Assembly (NCBI GenBank): GCA_963726405.1
Contig: CAVSCF010000003.1
Coordinates: 124,001-188,000, forward strand
Length of the DNA: 64,000 bases
Source of the DNA: JAOUJD01 sp963726405
GTDB taxonomy: Bacteria > Pseudomonadota > Gammaproteobacteria > Burkholderiales > Burkholderiaceae_F
Reading direction: 5' to 3'
In this document: piece by piece, positions 37,872-47,348 of the stretch
How the letters are laid out: every line of letters begins with the position of its first letter
Numbering within the stretch: the stretch's first letter is position 1
Position numbers and translations under genes: made by a program
Notes under the pieces: generated by a model
The model's input: the letters and a program-made list of their open reading frames with translations, nothing else
The model's database searches: none
What the model was told of the DNA's origin: nothing

Positions 37872-39179
37872 ATGAAACGTCGCTTTGCCCTGCGCTGGAT
37901 CAGCGCGTTGATGATCGGCACCGCCGGCAGCCTCGTGGCCACCGGAGCCCTGGCCCAGGCCAAGGGCGGTGCAGCGGCCAAGGCCGCGCCCTCGGCGGCC
38001 GTGCAGACCGTCAAGATCGCGTACGTCGACCCGCTGTCGGGTCCGTTCGCCGGGGTCGGCTCGAACCTGCTGAAGCACTTCCAGTTCACGGTCGACGCCA
38101 TCAACGCGCAGCAGCTCGCCGGGCCGGGCGTCCGGTTCGAGATGGCCCAGTTCGACAACAAGGCCTCGCCACAGGAAACCCTCACCGTGCTCAAGCAGGT
38201 GATCGACCAGGGCATCCGCTACGTCGTCCAGGGCCAGGGATCGGGCGCCGCGCTCGCGCTGATCGACGCGATCGAGAAGCACAACGAGCGCAATCCGAAC
38301 CAGGCGATCGTCTTCCTGAACTACGCCGCAGTCGATCCGGACCTGACGAACAGCAAGTGCAGCTTCTGGCACTTCCGCTTCGACGCCAACACCGACATGA
38401 AGATGGAAGCGCTGACGACCTACATCAAGGATCGTTCCGAGGCGAAGAACGTCTTCCTGATCAACCAGAACTACTCGCACGGCCACCAGGTCTCGCGCGT
38501 CGCCAAGGACCTGCTGGCGAAGAAGCGGCCGGACATCAAGATCGTCGGCGACGACCTGCACCCGCTCGGGCAGGTGCGCGATTTCGCCCCGTACATCGCG
38601 AAGATGCGCGCGGCCAATGCGGACACGGTGATCACGGGCAACTGGGGCCCGGACCTGGCGCTGCTGCTCCGCGCCGCGCGGGACGCCGGCCTGAACGCGA
38701 ACTTCTACACCTACTACGCCGGTGTCATCGGCACGCCGACGGCGGTCGGCCCGGCCGGCGAGAACCGCATGCGGCAGGTCGCCTACTGGCATCCCAACAT
38801 CGCGCCGAACTATCCGGCCGAGCAGATGTACCTGGACTTCAAGAAAAGGTTCAACGAGGAGTGGTACGCGATGGCGACCTACACGTCGCTGACGGCGCTC
38901 GCCGACGCCATGAAGCGGACGAAGTCGACCGATCCGCTGAAGGTCGCCTATGCGATGGAAGGAGCGAAGTGGACGGCCCCGCACGGCGAAGTCGAGATCC
39001 GGGCCACCGATCACCAGCTGCTGCAACCGCTGTGGGTTTCCTCCTGGACCAAGGTCGGCGGCCCCAACAGGCACGACATCGAGAAGACCGGCTACACGTG
39101 GAAGACCGAGGCGGCGTTCCCCACCTACGTCGCGTCGCAGCCGACGAGCTGCCAGATGAAGCGCCCGGCACGGCCGTAA
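37872..39179 (+). CDS. livK: Branched-chain amino-acid-type ABC transporter substrate-binding protein
   Basis: 435-aa periplasmic receptor of the LivJ/LivK type I fold. The signal peptide spans about residues 1-28 (MKRRFALRWISALMIGTAG..., cleavage near GALAQA), with a spacer rich in Ala/Lys, then VKIAYVDPLSGPFAGVG. It is somewhat longer than E. coli LivK. Start ATG 37872 follows AAGGAGACCCTC. Adjacent acyl-CoA metabolism genes suggest a carboxylic acid ligand rather than leucine. A hairpin terminator after the gene probably boosts its mRNA over that of livHMGF. Confidence 0.92.
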   Translation: MKRRFALRWISALMIGTAGSLVATGALAQAKGGAAAKAAPSAAVQTVKIAYVDPLSGPFAGVGSNLLKHFQFTVDAINAQQLAGPGVRFEMAQFDNKASPQETLTVLKQVIDQGIRYVVQGQGSGAALALIDAIEKHNERNPNQAIVFLNYAAVDPDLTNSKCSFWHFRFDANTDMKMEALTTYIKDRSEAKNVFLINQNYSHGHQVSRVAKDLLAKKRPDIKIVGDDLHPLGQVRDFAPYIAKMRAANADTVITGNWGPDLALLLRAARDAGLNANFYTYYAGVIGTPTAVGPAGENRMRQVAYWHPNIAPNYPAEQMYLDFKKRFNEEWYAMATYTSLTALADAMKRTKSTDPLKVAYAMEGAKWTAPHGEVEIRATDHQLLQPLWVSSWTKVGGPNRHDIEKTGYTWKTEAAFPTYVASQPTSCQMKRPARP

Positions 39180-39201
39180 TCCGCCGATGCGCTGAACACG
39201 T

Positions 39202-39228
39202 CCGGCCCGGTGTCCCCGGGCCGGTTTT
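39202..39228 (+). terminator. Intrinsic (probably partial) terminator between livK and livH
   Basis: The 9-bp stem CCGGCCCGG/CCGGGCCGG with loop TGTCC is followed by TTTT, 22 bp after the livK stop. It lies inside an operon, so partial read-through is expected. Confidence 0.8.
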
Positions 39229-39258
39229 GCGTTCAGGCGCGCCCACCAAGCGATCGCG

Positions 39259-40212
39259 ATGGAATCGGTCATCAGCCAGGCCCTGATCGGCGTCAGCTAC
39301 GGGCTGCTGCTGTTCATGCTGGCCGCTGGCCTCACGCTCATCTTCTCGATGATGGGCGTGCTCAACTTCGCGCACGCGAGCTTTTACATGCTGGGCGCGT
39401 ACATCGCCTACCAGATCAGCGCGTGGATCGGGTTCTGGCCGGCGCTGGTGCTGGCCCCGCTCGCGCTCTTCCTGATCGGCGCATTCGTGGAGCGGTGGGG
39501 CCTGCGGCGCGTGCACAAGTGGGGGCACGTCCCGGAACTGCTGTTCACGTTCGGCCTGTCGTACATCATCGTCGAACTGGTGCAGGTGATCTGGGGCCGC
39601 GCCGCCGTCCCGTACCGGGTGCCGGCCGAGCTCGACGGCCCCGTGACGTGGCTGCAGTCCTTCGGCGTCACCTTTCCGCAGTACCGGATGTTCATGATGG
39701 CCGTGGCCGTCGCCATGCTGGTCGCCATCTGGCTGGTGCTTACCCGCACCCGCATCGGTCTCGTGATCCAGGCCGCGCTCTCGCACCCGCAGCAGGTGGA
39801 GGCGCTCGGCCACAACGTGCCACGCGTCTTCATGCTGGTCTTCGGCGGCGGCTCCGCGCTGGCGGGGCTCGCGGGCGTGGTCGGCGGCAACGCATTCGTC
39901 ACCGAGCCCGCGATGGCGGGCACCGTCGGCGCCATCGTCTTCGTCGTCATCGTGGTGGGCGGCATGGGGTCGCTCGCGGGAGCCTTCGTGGCCGCCCTGT
40001 TGATCGGCGTGCTGGAAAGCTTCGGCAAGGTCTCCGACTGGTCGCTGGCGACCGGGCTCAACGCGATCGGGGCCGGCGTCGGGCCGGGCACGCCCGGCTA
40101 CGAGGTGATGAAACTGACGCTCGCGCAGGTGGCGCCGGTGCTGCCGTACCTGCTGCTGGTGCTGATCCTCATCGTGCGGCCCAAGGGCCTGCTCGGCACG
40201 CGCGAGGACTGA
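39259..40212 (+). CDS. livH: Liv-type ABC transporter permease LivH
   Basis: 317-aa polytopic inner-membrane permease. Typical LivH features are GLTLIFSMMGVLNFAHASFYMLGAY at about residues 24-48 and the conserved VVIVVGGMGSLAGAFVAALLIGVLE near residue 235. It pairs with LivM. No strong ribosome-binding sequence is seen before ATG 39259. livM starts one base after its stop. Confidence 0.93.
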   Translation: MESVISQALIGVSYGLLLFMLAAGLTLIFSMMGVLNFAHASFYMLGAYIAYQISAWIGFWPALVLAPLALFLIGAFVERWGLRRVHKWGHVPELLFTFGLSYIIVELVQVIWGRAAVPYRVPAELDGPVTWLQSFGVTFPQYRMFMMAVAVAMLVAIWLVLTRTRIGLVIQAALSHPQQVEALGHNVPRVFMLVFGGGSALAGLAGVVGGNAFVTEPAMAGTVGAIVFVVIVVGGMGSLAGAFVAALLIGVLESFGKVSDWSLATGLNAIGAGVGPGTPGYEVMKLTLAQVAPVLPYLLLVLILIVRPKGLLGTRED

Positions 40213-40213
40213 C

Positions 40214-41530
40214 GTGACGAACGACGGGAGCGCGCCGGTGCTCGGCCAGCTCGGCTACAGGCCCCTGAACTTCGGGCGCTGGGTCGTCTGGGGCTTCACG
40301 GCGTTCGTGTTCGTCGTCATGCCGCTCCTCTTCAGCAAGGGCTTCGCCCTGACGCTGATGTCGCAGATGGGCATCATGGTCATCTTCGCGCTGTCCTACA
40401 ACATGCTGCTCGGCCAGAGCGGGATGCTGTCGTTCGGCCACGCCGTCTACTCGGGTCTGGGCGCCTTCTTCGCCATGCACGCGCTGAAGGCGATCGGCGC
40501 CGGCACGCTCGCCTGGCCGGTCTCGCTGCTGCCGCTGATCGGCGGCCTTGCGGGGGCGTTCTTCGGCATCGTGTTCGGTTACCTCACGACGAAGAAGGCG
40601 GGGACGCCGTTCGCGATGATCACGCTCGGCATCGGGGAGATGGTGTTCGCCGCGTCGCTGATGTTCCCCGGCTTCTTCGGCGGCGAGGGTGGCATCACGG
40701 GCGACCGTGCGGCGGGCGGCGCCTTCCTCGGCATTCCCGGGCTCACCTTCGGTCCGGCGATCCAGGTCTACTACCTGATCGCGGTGTGGTGCTTCGTGTG
40801 CATGGTGGCGATGTTCGCGCTGACGCACACGCCGCTCGGCCGGATCGCCAATGCCGTGCGCGACAACCCCGAGCGGGCGGAGTTCATCGGCTACAACACG
40901 CAGCGGGTGCGCTGGCTGATGCTGATCCTGTCGAGCTTCTTCGCGGGCATCGCCGGCGGCCTGACGGCCATCAACTTCGAGATCGTGAGCGCCGAGAACG
41001 TCCACGCGATCCGCTCCGGGGGCGTGCTGCTCGCGACCTTCATCGGCGGCGTGACGTTCTTCTTCGGGCCGATCCTCGGCGCGATCGTGTTCGTCGTCTT
41101 CGCGGTGGCGCTCTCGGAATTCACCAAGGCGTGGCAGCTCTACCTCGGCGTGTTCTTCGTGCTGCTCGTGATGTTTGCGCCGGGCGGGTTGTCGAGCCTG
41201 ATCCTGATGAACCTGCGCGTGATGAAGTTCAGGAAGTTCGGACGTCTGCGCGACCCGTACTTCGGAGTGCTGGTCGCCGCGCTGGCGCTCGCCTTCGGCG
41301 GCGTGATGCTGATCGAACTCGTCTACCACGTGACGCTGAACGTCGGGCAGGGTGCGAGCGTGCGTCTCTTCGGCTTCCTGTTCGATACGACGCGCGCGAC
41401 CACCTGGGTGTTCGCGACCTCGGTCTTCCTCGCCTCCGGCCTCGCCTTCGAGTACTACCGCCGCCGCTTCAAGGAGCAGTGGGACGCCGTGCAGGTGGAG
41501 ATCGAGGACTGGATCCGGGAGAACCCATGA
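40214..41530 (+). CDS. livM: Liv-type ABC transporter permease LivM
   Basis: 438-aa permease, longer than the usual LivM (about 350 aa) because of a C-terminal extension with further hydrophobic segments and a charged tail (RRRFKEQWDAVQVEIEDWIR). The core shows YNMLLGQSGMLSFGHAVY and a FFAGIAGGLTAINFE segment. GTG start at 40214, one base after livH. The stop overlaps the livG ATG (ATGA). Confidence 0.92.
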   Translation: MTNDGSAPVLGQLGYRPLNFGRWVVWGFTAFVFVVMPLLFSKGFALTLMSQMGIMVIFALSYNMLLGQSGMLSFGHAVYSGLGAFFAMHALKAIGAGTLAWPVSLLPLIGGLAGAFFGIVFGYLTTKKAGTPFAMITLGIGEMVFAASLMFPGFFGGEGGITGDRAAGGAFLGIPGLTFGPAIQVYYLIAVWCFVCMVAMFALTHTPLGRIANAVRDNPERAEFIGYNTQRVRWLMLILSSFFAGIAGGLTAINFEIVSAENVHAIRSGGVLLATFIGGVTFFFGPILGAIVFVVFAVALSEFTKAWQLYLGVFFVLLVMFAPGGLSSLILMNLRVMKFRKFGRLRDPYFGVLVAALALAFGGVMLIELVYHVTLNVGQGASVRLFGFLFDTTRATTWVFATSVFLASGLAFEYYRRRFKEQWDAVQVEIEDWIRENP

Positions 41531-42330
41531 GCGAGCACGGCCGAGCGTCGTCTGCGAGCGCGCAGGGTCATGCCATGACGGCCGCGCTCGAACTCGACGG
41601 CGTCACCAAGCGCTTCGACAAGACGGAGATCATCCGCGGGATCACGCTCGCGGTGCCGCCGGGCGAGCGGCACGCGATCATCGGGCCGAACGGAGCGGGC
41701 AAGTCGACGCTCTTCAACCTGGTCAGCGGCCGCTTTTCCCCCACGTCGGGTCACATCCGGCTGAACGGCGTGGAGATCACCCGCCGCAAGCCCTTCGAGA
41801 TCAACCGGCTCGGGTTGTCGCGCAGCTTCCAGATCACCAACCTGTTCCACCGCCTGAGCGTGTTCGAGAATCTCCGCTGCGCGGTGCTGTGGTCGCTCGG
41901 CCACCGCTACGCCTTCTGGAAGAACCTGAACACGCTGCAGGACGCCGAGGAGCGCGCCGAGGAGATCCTCCTGCGGGTCGGCCTGAAGCGCCGCCGCGAC
42001 ATCCAGGCGGGGCTGCTCACCTACGCCGAGCAGCGAGCGCTCGAGATCGGCATCACCATCGCCGGCGGCGCCAGCGTCATCCTCCTCGACGAGCCGACCG
42101 CCGGCATGAGCCGCGCCGAAAGCAAGCGCGCCGTCGAGCTGATCCGCGAAGTGACGGTGGGCAAGACGCTGCTGATGGTCGAACACGACATGGGCGTGGT
42201 GTTCGGACTGGCGGACCGCATTTCGGTGGTCGTCTACGGACAGATCATCGCCACCGGCACGCCGGCCGAGATCCGCGGCAACGCGGCCGTGAAGGAAGCG
42301 TATCTCGGCACGCAGGCCGAGCACGCGTGA
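41527..42330 (+). CDS. livG: Liv-type ABC transporter ATPase LivG
   Basis: 267-aa ATP-binding subunit. Walker A GPNGAGKST is canonical and Walker B is VILLDEPTAGMS. The signature region reads LLTYAEQRALEIG, a loose form of the usual LSYGQQR. The H-loop VEHDMGVVF is present. Start ATG 41527 overlaps the livM stop; the first 17 residues are a poorly conserved tail, and a second ATG at 41575 (MTAALELDGVTKRF) is an alternative start. Confidence 0.92.
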   Translation: MSEHGRASSASAQGHAMTAALELDGVTKRFDKTEIIRGITLAVPPGERHAIIGPNGAGKSTLFNLVSGRFSPTSGHIRLNGVEITRRKPFEINRLGLSRSFQITNLFHRLSVFENLRCAVLWSLGHRYAFWKNLNTLQDAEERAEEILLRVGLKRRRDIQAGLLTYAEQRALEIGITIAGGASVILLDEPTAGMSRAESKRAVELIREVTVGKTLLMVEHDMGVVFGLADRISVVVYGQIIATGTPAEIRGNAAVKEAYLGTQAEHA

Positions 42331-42337
42331 GGCGACC

Positions 42338-43045
42338 ATGAGCGATGCGACCTTGCTCCACGTCGAGAACCTGCAGGCCTATTACGGCAAGAGCCACGTG
42401 CTGCACGGTGTCGACCTCACCGTGGGCCGCGGCGAAATCGTCAGCCTGCTCGGCCGCAACGGCGTGGGCCGCTCGACCACCGCGAAGGCCATCATGGGGC
42501 TGGTGGACTGCACGGGGACGGTCGACTTCAATGGCCGCGACCTGACCCGGCTGAAGACCTACGAGATCGCGCACCTCGGCGTCGGCTACGTGCCGGAGAA
42601 CCGCGACATCTTCCCCACGCTCACCGTGGAGGAGAACCTGCGGCTGGGAATCAAGGGCCGCAAGGCGGGGCGCTGGAGCTACGACGACATGTACCGGCTG
42701 TTCCCGCGCCTGAGGGAGCGCGCCCGCACGGAAGCCGGGGTGCTCTCGGGCGGCGAGCAGCAGATGCTCACGCTGGCGCGTACCATGATGGGCGATCCCG
42801 AGCTCGTCATCATCGACGAGCCCACCGAGGGACTCGCTCCGATGATCGTCGAACTGGTCGGCAACTTCCTGCGCGAGCTGAAGGAGCGCGGACTGTCGAT
42901 CCTGCTCATCGAGCAGAAACTCACCATCGCGATGCAGATTTCTCAACGCGTCTACGTGATGGGCCATGGTCACATGGTCTTTCACGGCACCCCGGACGAG
43001 CTGAAGGCCAACCGTCTGATCCGGCAGGAGTGGCTCGAAGTCTGA
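42338..43045 (+). CDS. livF: Liv-type ABC transporter ATPase LivF with Arg in Walker A
   Basis: 235-aa ATP-binding subunit that pairs with LivG. The signature LSGGEQQ, Walker B LVIIDEPTEGLAP and the switch region IEQKLTIA are normal. Walker A reads GRNGVGRST: the invariant Lys is replaced by Arg45 (codon CGC, 42470-42472). This may weaken ATP binding at one of the two sites. Start ATG 42338 lies 7 bp after livG. Confidence 0.92.
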   Translation: MSDATLLHVENLQAYYGKSHVLHGVDLTVGRGEIVSLLGRNGVGRSTTAKAIMGLVDCTGTVDFNGRDLTRLKTYEIAHLGVGYVPENRDIFPTLTVEENLRLGIKGRKAGRWSYDDMYRLFPRLRERARTEAGVLSGGEQQMLTLARTMMGDPELVIIDEPTEGLAPMIVELVGNFLRELKERGLSILLIEQKLTIAMQISQRVYVMGHGHMVFHGTPDELKANRLIRQEWLEV

Positions 43046-43076
43046 GTTCCGCCGGATTCTTTCCCGGAGAAATGCA

Positions 43077-45170
43077 ATGACCACCCACTATGAACGGCGC
43101 GGCGACGTCGCCGTGCTGCAGATCGACAACCCCCCGGTGAACGGGCTCGGGCACTCGACGCGGAGAACGCTGGTCGAAGGGCTCGAGCGGGCGCTGGACG
43201 ATGCCGCGGTCAAGGCCATCGTCATCACGGGCACCGACAAGGTGTTCTCCGGGGGCGCCGACATCCGGGAGTTCAATACTCCGGCGGCTCTCGCCGAGCC
43301 CAACCTGCTGCAGCTGATCGCGCAGGTGGAGGCCTCGCCCAAGCCCGTGATCGCGGCGATCAACGGCGTGTGCATGGGGGGAGGGCTCGAGCTCTCGCTG
43401 GGATGCAACTACCGCATCGCCACGCCGGACGCCTCGATGGGCCTGCCCGAGGTGAAGATCGGCCTGCTGCCGGGCGCCGGTGGCACGCAGCGACTTCCGC
43501 GCGCGGTGGGCGCGGAGAAGGGGCTGCGGATGATCACGACCGGTGACCCGATCAGGGCCGACGATGCGTTGAAGAGCGGACTGATCGAGAAGATCGTCGA
43601 TCGCGCCACCTTCGACGGCGTGCTGGCCTTCGCGCACGATGTGGCGAATCGCAAATCGCATCCGAAACTGCGCGACGGGACCGTTGCGGTGCCCGCGGGC
43701 GTCGACGTGTCCGCGATGTTCGCCGCCGCGCGTGCCGAGGTGGGCAAGCAGGCGCGCGGACTGCCGGCACCGGTCAAGTGCGTCGACGCCGTCGAGGCCG
43801 CGGTGACGCGACCGTTCGACGAAGGGCTCGGCTTCGAGCGGGGGCTGTTCATCGAACTCGTGCAGTCGCCCGAGTCACGGGCGCTGCGTCACGCGTTCTT
43901 CGCGGAGCGCGCCGCCGCCAAGATCCCGGACGTCCCTGAGGACACGCCGACCCGGCCCATCCGGGTCGCGGGCATCATCGGCTTCGGCACGATGGGCGGC
44001 GGCATCGCGATGAGCTTCGCCAACGCCGGCATTCCGGTCACCGTGTACGAGAAGGAGCAGGCCGCGCTCGACCGCGGACTCGCCACCTGCCGCAGGAACT
44101 GGGAGGCGACCGCGAAGAAGGGCCGCATGACGATGGACGAGGTGGACAAGCGGGTGGCCCTGCTGAAACCCACGCTCGACTTCTCGGCGCTGGGCGACGC
44201 CGACATCGTCATCGAGGCGGCCTACGAGGACATGATCGTCAAGCAGGATCTCTTCTCCCGCCTCGACTCGACGATGAAGCGCGGGGCGATCCTCGCGACC
44301 AACACGTCGACGCTCGACGTCGACCAGATCGCCGCGGCGACCTCGCGTCCGCAGGACGTGATCGGCACGCACTTCTTCAGCCCCGCCAACGTGATGCGCC
44401 TGCTCGAGGTGGTGCGCGGAGCGAAGACGGCGAAGGACGTGCTGGCCACGGTGATGCAGCTCGGCAAGCGGCTGAAGAAGGTCGCGGTGGTTTCCGGCGT
44501 GTGCGACGGCTTCATCGGCAACCGCATGCTCGAGCAGTACATCCGCCAGTCGCTGTTCCTCATCGACGAGGGCGCTTCGCCGCAGCAGATCGACGCGGCG
44601 CTCACCCGTTTCGGGATGGCGATGGGCCCGTTCACGATGTACGACATGGCCGGCATGGACATCGGCTACGCGATCCGCCAGCGCCGCTACGTCGAGAAGC
44701 CCCACATCACGTACTCGCGCATTGCCGACCGGGTCGTCGAACTCGGCCGCTTCGGGCAGAAGACCGGCAAGGGCTGGTACCGCTACGAGCCCGGCAACCG
44801 GACACCGCTGCCGGACCCGGAGATCGACGCGCTGATCGCCGCCTACCGCTCCGAGATGAAGGTGCGCCCGAGGACCATTTCGGAAGAGGAGATCGTGCAG
44901 CGCTGCGTCTATGCGCTGGTCAACGAGGGCGCGAAGATCCTGGAGGAGGGCATTGCCCTGCGTGCGAGCGACATCGACGTGGTCTACCTGACCGGCTACG
45001 GGTTCCCGGTGCGCACGGGCGGCCCCATGTTCCACGCGCAGCAGGTCGGGCTCGACAAGGTGGTGGCGACCATGAAGGACTTCGCCGGCAACCCGCAGGC
45101 GGACCCGAAGTTCTGGGAACCCGCGCCGCTGCTGGTCGAGGCCGCGAAGAACGGGCGCTGGACGAAGTAG
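43077..45170 (+). CDS. Bifunctional enoyl-CoA hydratase/3-hydroxyacyl-CoA dehydrogenase
   Basis: 697-aa FadB/peroxisomal-multifunctional-enzyme-like protein. The N-terminal crotonase domain (1-180) has GGADIREF and a second oxyanion-hole stretch GGGLELSLGCNYRIA. The NAD-binding domain begins with GFGTMGGGIAM (302 onward) and is followed by two C-terminal dehydrogenase domains. It hydrates an enoyl-CoA and oxidises the 3-hydroxyacyl-CoA. Start ATG 43077 follows CGGAGAAATGCA. No thiolase gene is found beside it, which is unusual for a complete beta-oxidation cluster. Confidence 0.93.
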   Translation: MTTHYERRGDVAVLQIDNPPVNGLGHSTRRTLVEGLERALDDAAVKAIVITGTDKVFSGGADIREFNTPAALAEPNLLQLIAQVEASPKPVIAAINGVCMGGGLELSLGCNYRIATPDASMGLPEVKIGLLPGAGGTQRLPRAVGAEKGLRMITTGDPIRADDALKSGLIEKIVDRATFDGVLAFAHDVANRKSHPKLRDGTVAVPAGVDVSAMFAAARAEVGKQARGLPAPVKCVDAVEAAVTRPFDEGLGFERGLFIELVQSPESRALRHAFFAERAAAKIPDVPEDTPTRPIRVAGIIGFGTMGGGIAMSFANAGIPVTVYEKEQAALDRGLATCRRNWEATAKKGRMTMDEVDKRVALLKPTLDFSALGDADIVIEAAYEDMIVKQDLFSRLDSTMKRGAILATNTSTLDVDQIAAATSRPQDVIGTHFFSPANVMRLLEVVRGAKTAKDVLATVMQLGKRLKKVAVVSGVCDGFIGNRMLEQYIRQSLFLIDEGASPQQIDAALTRFGMAMGPFTMYDMAGMDIGYAIRQRRYVEKPHITYSRIADRVVELGRFGQKTGKGWYRYEPGNRTPLPDPEIDALIAAYRSEMKVRPRTISEEEIVQRCVYALVNEGAKILEEGIALRASDIDVVYLTGYGFPVRTGGPMFHAQQVGLDKVVATMKDFAGNPQADPKFWEPAPLLVEAAKNGRWTK

Positions 45171-45174
45171 CGCG

Positions 45175-47037
45175 ATGCCCGAACTCATCTGTTCCCGCCG
45201 CGACATCGCCTTCCTGCTCTACGAGTGGCTTCGCGTCGAAGGGCTGACGGAGCGGCCGCGCTACGCCGAGCATTCGCGCGAGACGTTCGACGCGGCGCTC
45301 GACATCGCCGAGCAGATCGCGACGGACCTCTTCGCCCCGCACAACCGCAAGAGCGACCTCAACGAACCGACCTTCGACGGCCAGCGCGTCCACCTGATCC
45401 CCGAGATCAAGCAGGCGCTCGACGCCTTCAGCGAGGCGGGCCTCATGGCCGCCGAACACGACGAAGCGCTGGGCGGCATGCAGCTGCCCGTCGTCGTCGC
45501 CAAGGCGTTGTTCGCCTACTTCAAGGGCTCGAACGTCGCGACCGCGGGCTACGCGATGCTGACGATCGGCAACGCCAACCTGCTGCTCGCGCACGGAACG
45601 CCCGCGCAGGTGGACGCCTTTGTCAGGCCGGAACTGGCCGGGCGCTTCCTCGGCACGATGTGCCTGTCCGAGCCGCAGGCCGGGTCGTCACTGTCGGACA
45701 TCTCCACCCGCGCGGACTACGAGGGCGAGTCGCCGCTCGGTCCGCAGTACCGGCTGACCGGCAACAAGATGTGGATCTCGGCTGGCGAACACGACCTGGC
45801 GGAGAACATCGTTCACCTGGTGCTCGCAAAGATCCCCGGGCCTGACGGCAAGCCGATTCCCGGCGTGAAGGGCATCTCGCTCTTCGTGGTCCCGAAGTTC
45901 CTCGTGTCCGTCGAGGGCACCGGCCCCGATGCCACCCTGACGGTGGGCGAGCGCAACGACGTCGTGCTGGCGGGGCTCAACCACAAGATGGGCTACCGCG
46001 GCACCACCAACTGCCTGCTGAACTTCGGGGAGGGCAAGTTCAGGCCCGAGGGCAAGCGCGGCGCGATCGGCTACCTGGTCGGCGAGCCCGGCCGCGGCCT
46101 CGCGGCGATGTTCCACATGATGAACGAGGCGCGCATCGGCGTCGGCCTGGGCGCGACGATGCTCGGCTACGGCGGCTACCTGCATTCGCTCGACTACGCG
46201 CGCAGCCGTCCGCAGGGCCGGCCGATCGGCCCGGCAGGCAAGGACCCGGCGCAGCCGCAGATTCCGATCATCGAGCACGCCGACGTCAAGCGCATGCTGC
46301 TCGCGCAGAAGGCGTACGCCGAAGGCGCCCTCGCGCTGAATCTGCTGTGCGCGAGCCTGATCGACGACGAGCACACCGCCTCCTCGGAGGACGAACGCCG
46401 CAATGCGCGCCTGCTGCTCGACATCCTGACCCCGGTCGCCAAGAGCTGGCCGTCGCAATGGTGCGTCGAGGGCAACTCGCTCGCGATCCAGGTGCTGGGC
46501 GGCTACGGCTACACGCGCGACTACGCGGTCGAGCAGTTCTACCGGGACAACCGGCTCAACGCGATCCACGAGGGCACGCACGGCATCCAGGCGCTCGATC
46601 TCCTCGGGCGCAAGGTCGTGATGCAGGACGGCGCGGCGCTGACCTTGCTGGGCTCGTGGATGGAGCAGACGATCCGCGAGGCGGGGCAGGCGCAGCACGA
46701 AGACACGCGGCGCTGGGCCGGCGTGCTCACCGAGCGCGTGCGCAAGGTCAGCGACGTCACTCGGAAGGCGTGGTCGGCGGGCGACCCGGCGGTGACGCTG
46801 GCGAACGCGACGGCGTACCTCGAGGCCTTTGGCCACGTGGTGATGGCGTGGATCTGGCTCGACCAGTCGCTGGCGGCGGCGAAGAATTTCCGCGCGGACG
46901 ACAGCGACTTCTATCACGGCAAGTGGCAGGCGTGCCGCTACTTCTTCGTGCACGAGCTGCCGAAGGTGGACGCCTGGCTCGACCTCGTGGCCGCGCTCGA
47001 CACGACCACCCTCGACATGAAGGACGCGTGGTTCTGA
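45175..47037 (+). CDS. Acyl-CoA dehydrogenase (long form)
   Basis: 620-aa flavoprotein of the group with an extra C-terminal domain, as in DmdC/FadE5-like enzymes. FAD-binding signatures are MCLSEPQAGSSLSD and KMWISAGEHD. The likely catalytic base is Glu466 in NAIHEGTHGIQALDLLGRK. It introduces the 2,3 double bond in an acyl-CoA. It starts 4 bp after the bifunctional enzyme and shares one base with the next gene (TGATG). The substrate is unknown. Confidence 0.92.
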   Translation: MPELICSRRDIAFLLYEWLRVEGLTERPRYAEHSRETFDAALDIAEQIATDLFAPHNRKSDLNEPTFDGQRVHLIPEIKQALDAFSEAGLMAAEHDEALGGMQLPVVVAKALFAYFKGSNVATAGYAMLTIGNANLLLAHGTPAQVDAFVRPELAGRFLGTMCLSEPQAGSSLSDISTRADYEGESPLGPQYRLTGNKMWISAGEHDLAENIVHLVLAKIPGPDGKPIPGVKGISLFVVPKFLVSVEGTGPDATLTVGERNDVVLAGLNHKMGYRGTTNCLLNFGEGKFRPEGKRGAIGYLVGEPGRGLAAMFHMMNEARIGVGLGATMLGYGGYLHSLDYARSRPQGRPIGPAGKDPAQPQIPIIEHADVKRMLLAQKAYAEGALALNLLCASLIDDEHTASSEDERRNARLLLDILTPVAKSWPSQWCVEGNSLAIQVLGGYGYTRDYAVEQFYRDNRLNAIHEGTHGIQALDLLGRKVVMQDGAALTLLGSWMEQTIREAGQAQHEDTRRWAGVLTERVRKVSDVTRKAWSAGDPAVTLANATAYLEAFGHVVMAWIWLDQSLAAAKNFRADDSDFYHGKWQACRYFFVHELPKVDAWLDLVAALDTTTLDMKDAWF

Positions 47038-47339
47038 TGATCAAGCACATCGTGATGTGGAAGCTGAAGGACCAGGCCGAGGGCGCGGACAAGGCGACCA
47101 ACGCCGCGCGCATGAAGGCGAAGCTCGACGCCTGCCGCAGCCTCGTGCCGGGCATCCTCGAGTTCGAAGTCGCGCTTGCTCGGCCGGACCTCGAGGCCAC
47201 GTACGACGTCGTGCTCTACTCGGTCTTCGCCGACAAGGCCGCGCTCGACGCCTACCAGGAGCATCCGCAACACGTCGCCTTGAAACCGTTCATCGGCGCC
47301 GTGCGGCTGGAGCGGCAGTGCATGGACTACGAAGCCTGA
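47037..47339 (+). CDS. Dabb (stress-responsive alpha/beta barrel) domain protein
   Basis: 100-aa single-domain ferredoxin-like protein. The family start MIKHIVMWKLK and the C-terminal EHPQHVALKPFIGAVRLERQCMDYE are clear. Members range from uncharacterised stress proteins to small cyclases such as olivetolic acid cyclase. The specific role is unknown, but a position within an acyl-CoA cluster suggests it acts on a pathway intermediate. Start ATG 47037 overlaps the acyl-CoA dehydrogenase stop. Confidence 0.88.
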   Translation: MIKHIVMWKLKDQAEGADKATNAARMKAKLDACRSLVPGILEFEVALARPDLEATYDVVLYSVFADKAALDAYQEHPQHVALKPFIGAVRLERQCMDYEA

Positions 47340-47348
47340 GGTGAACCG

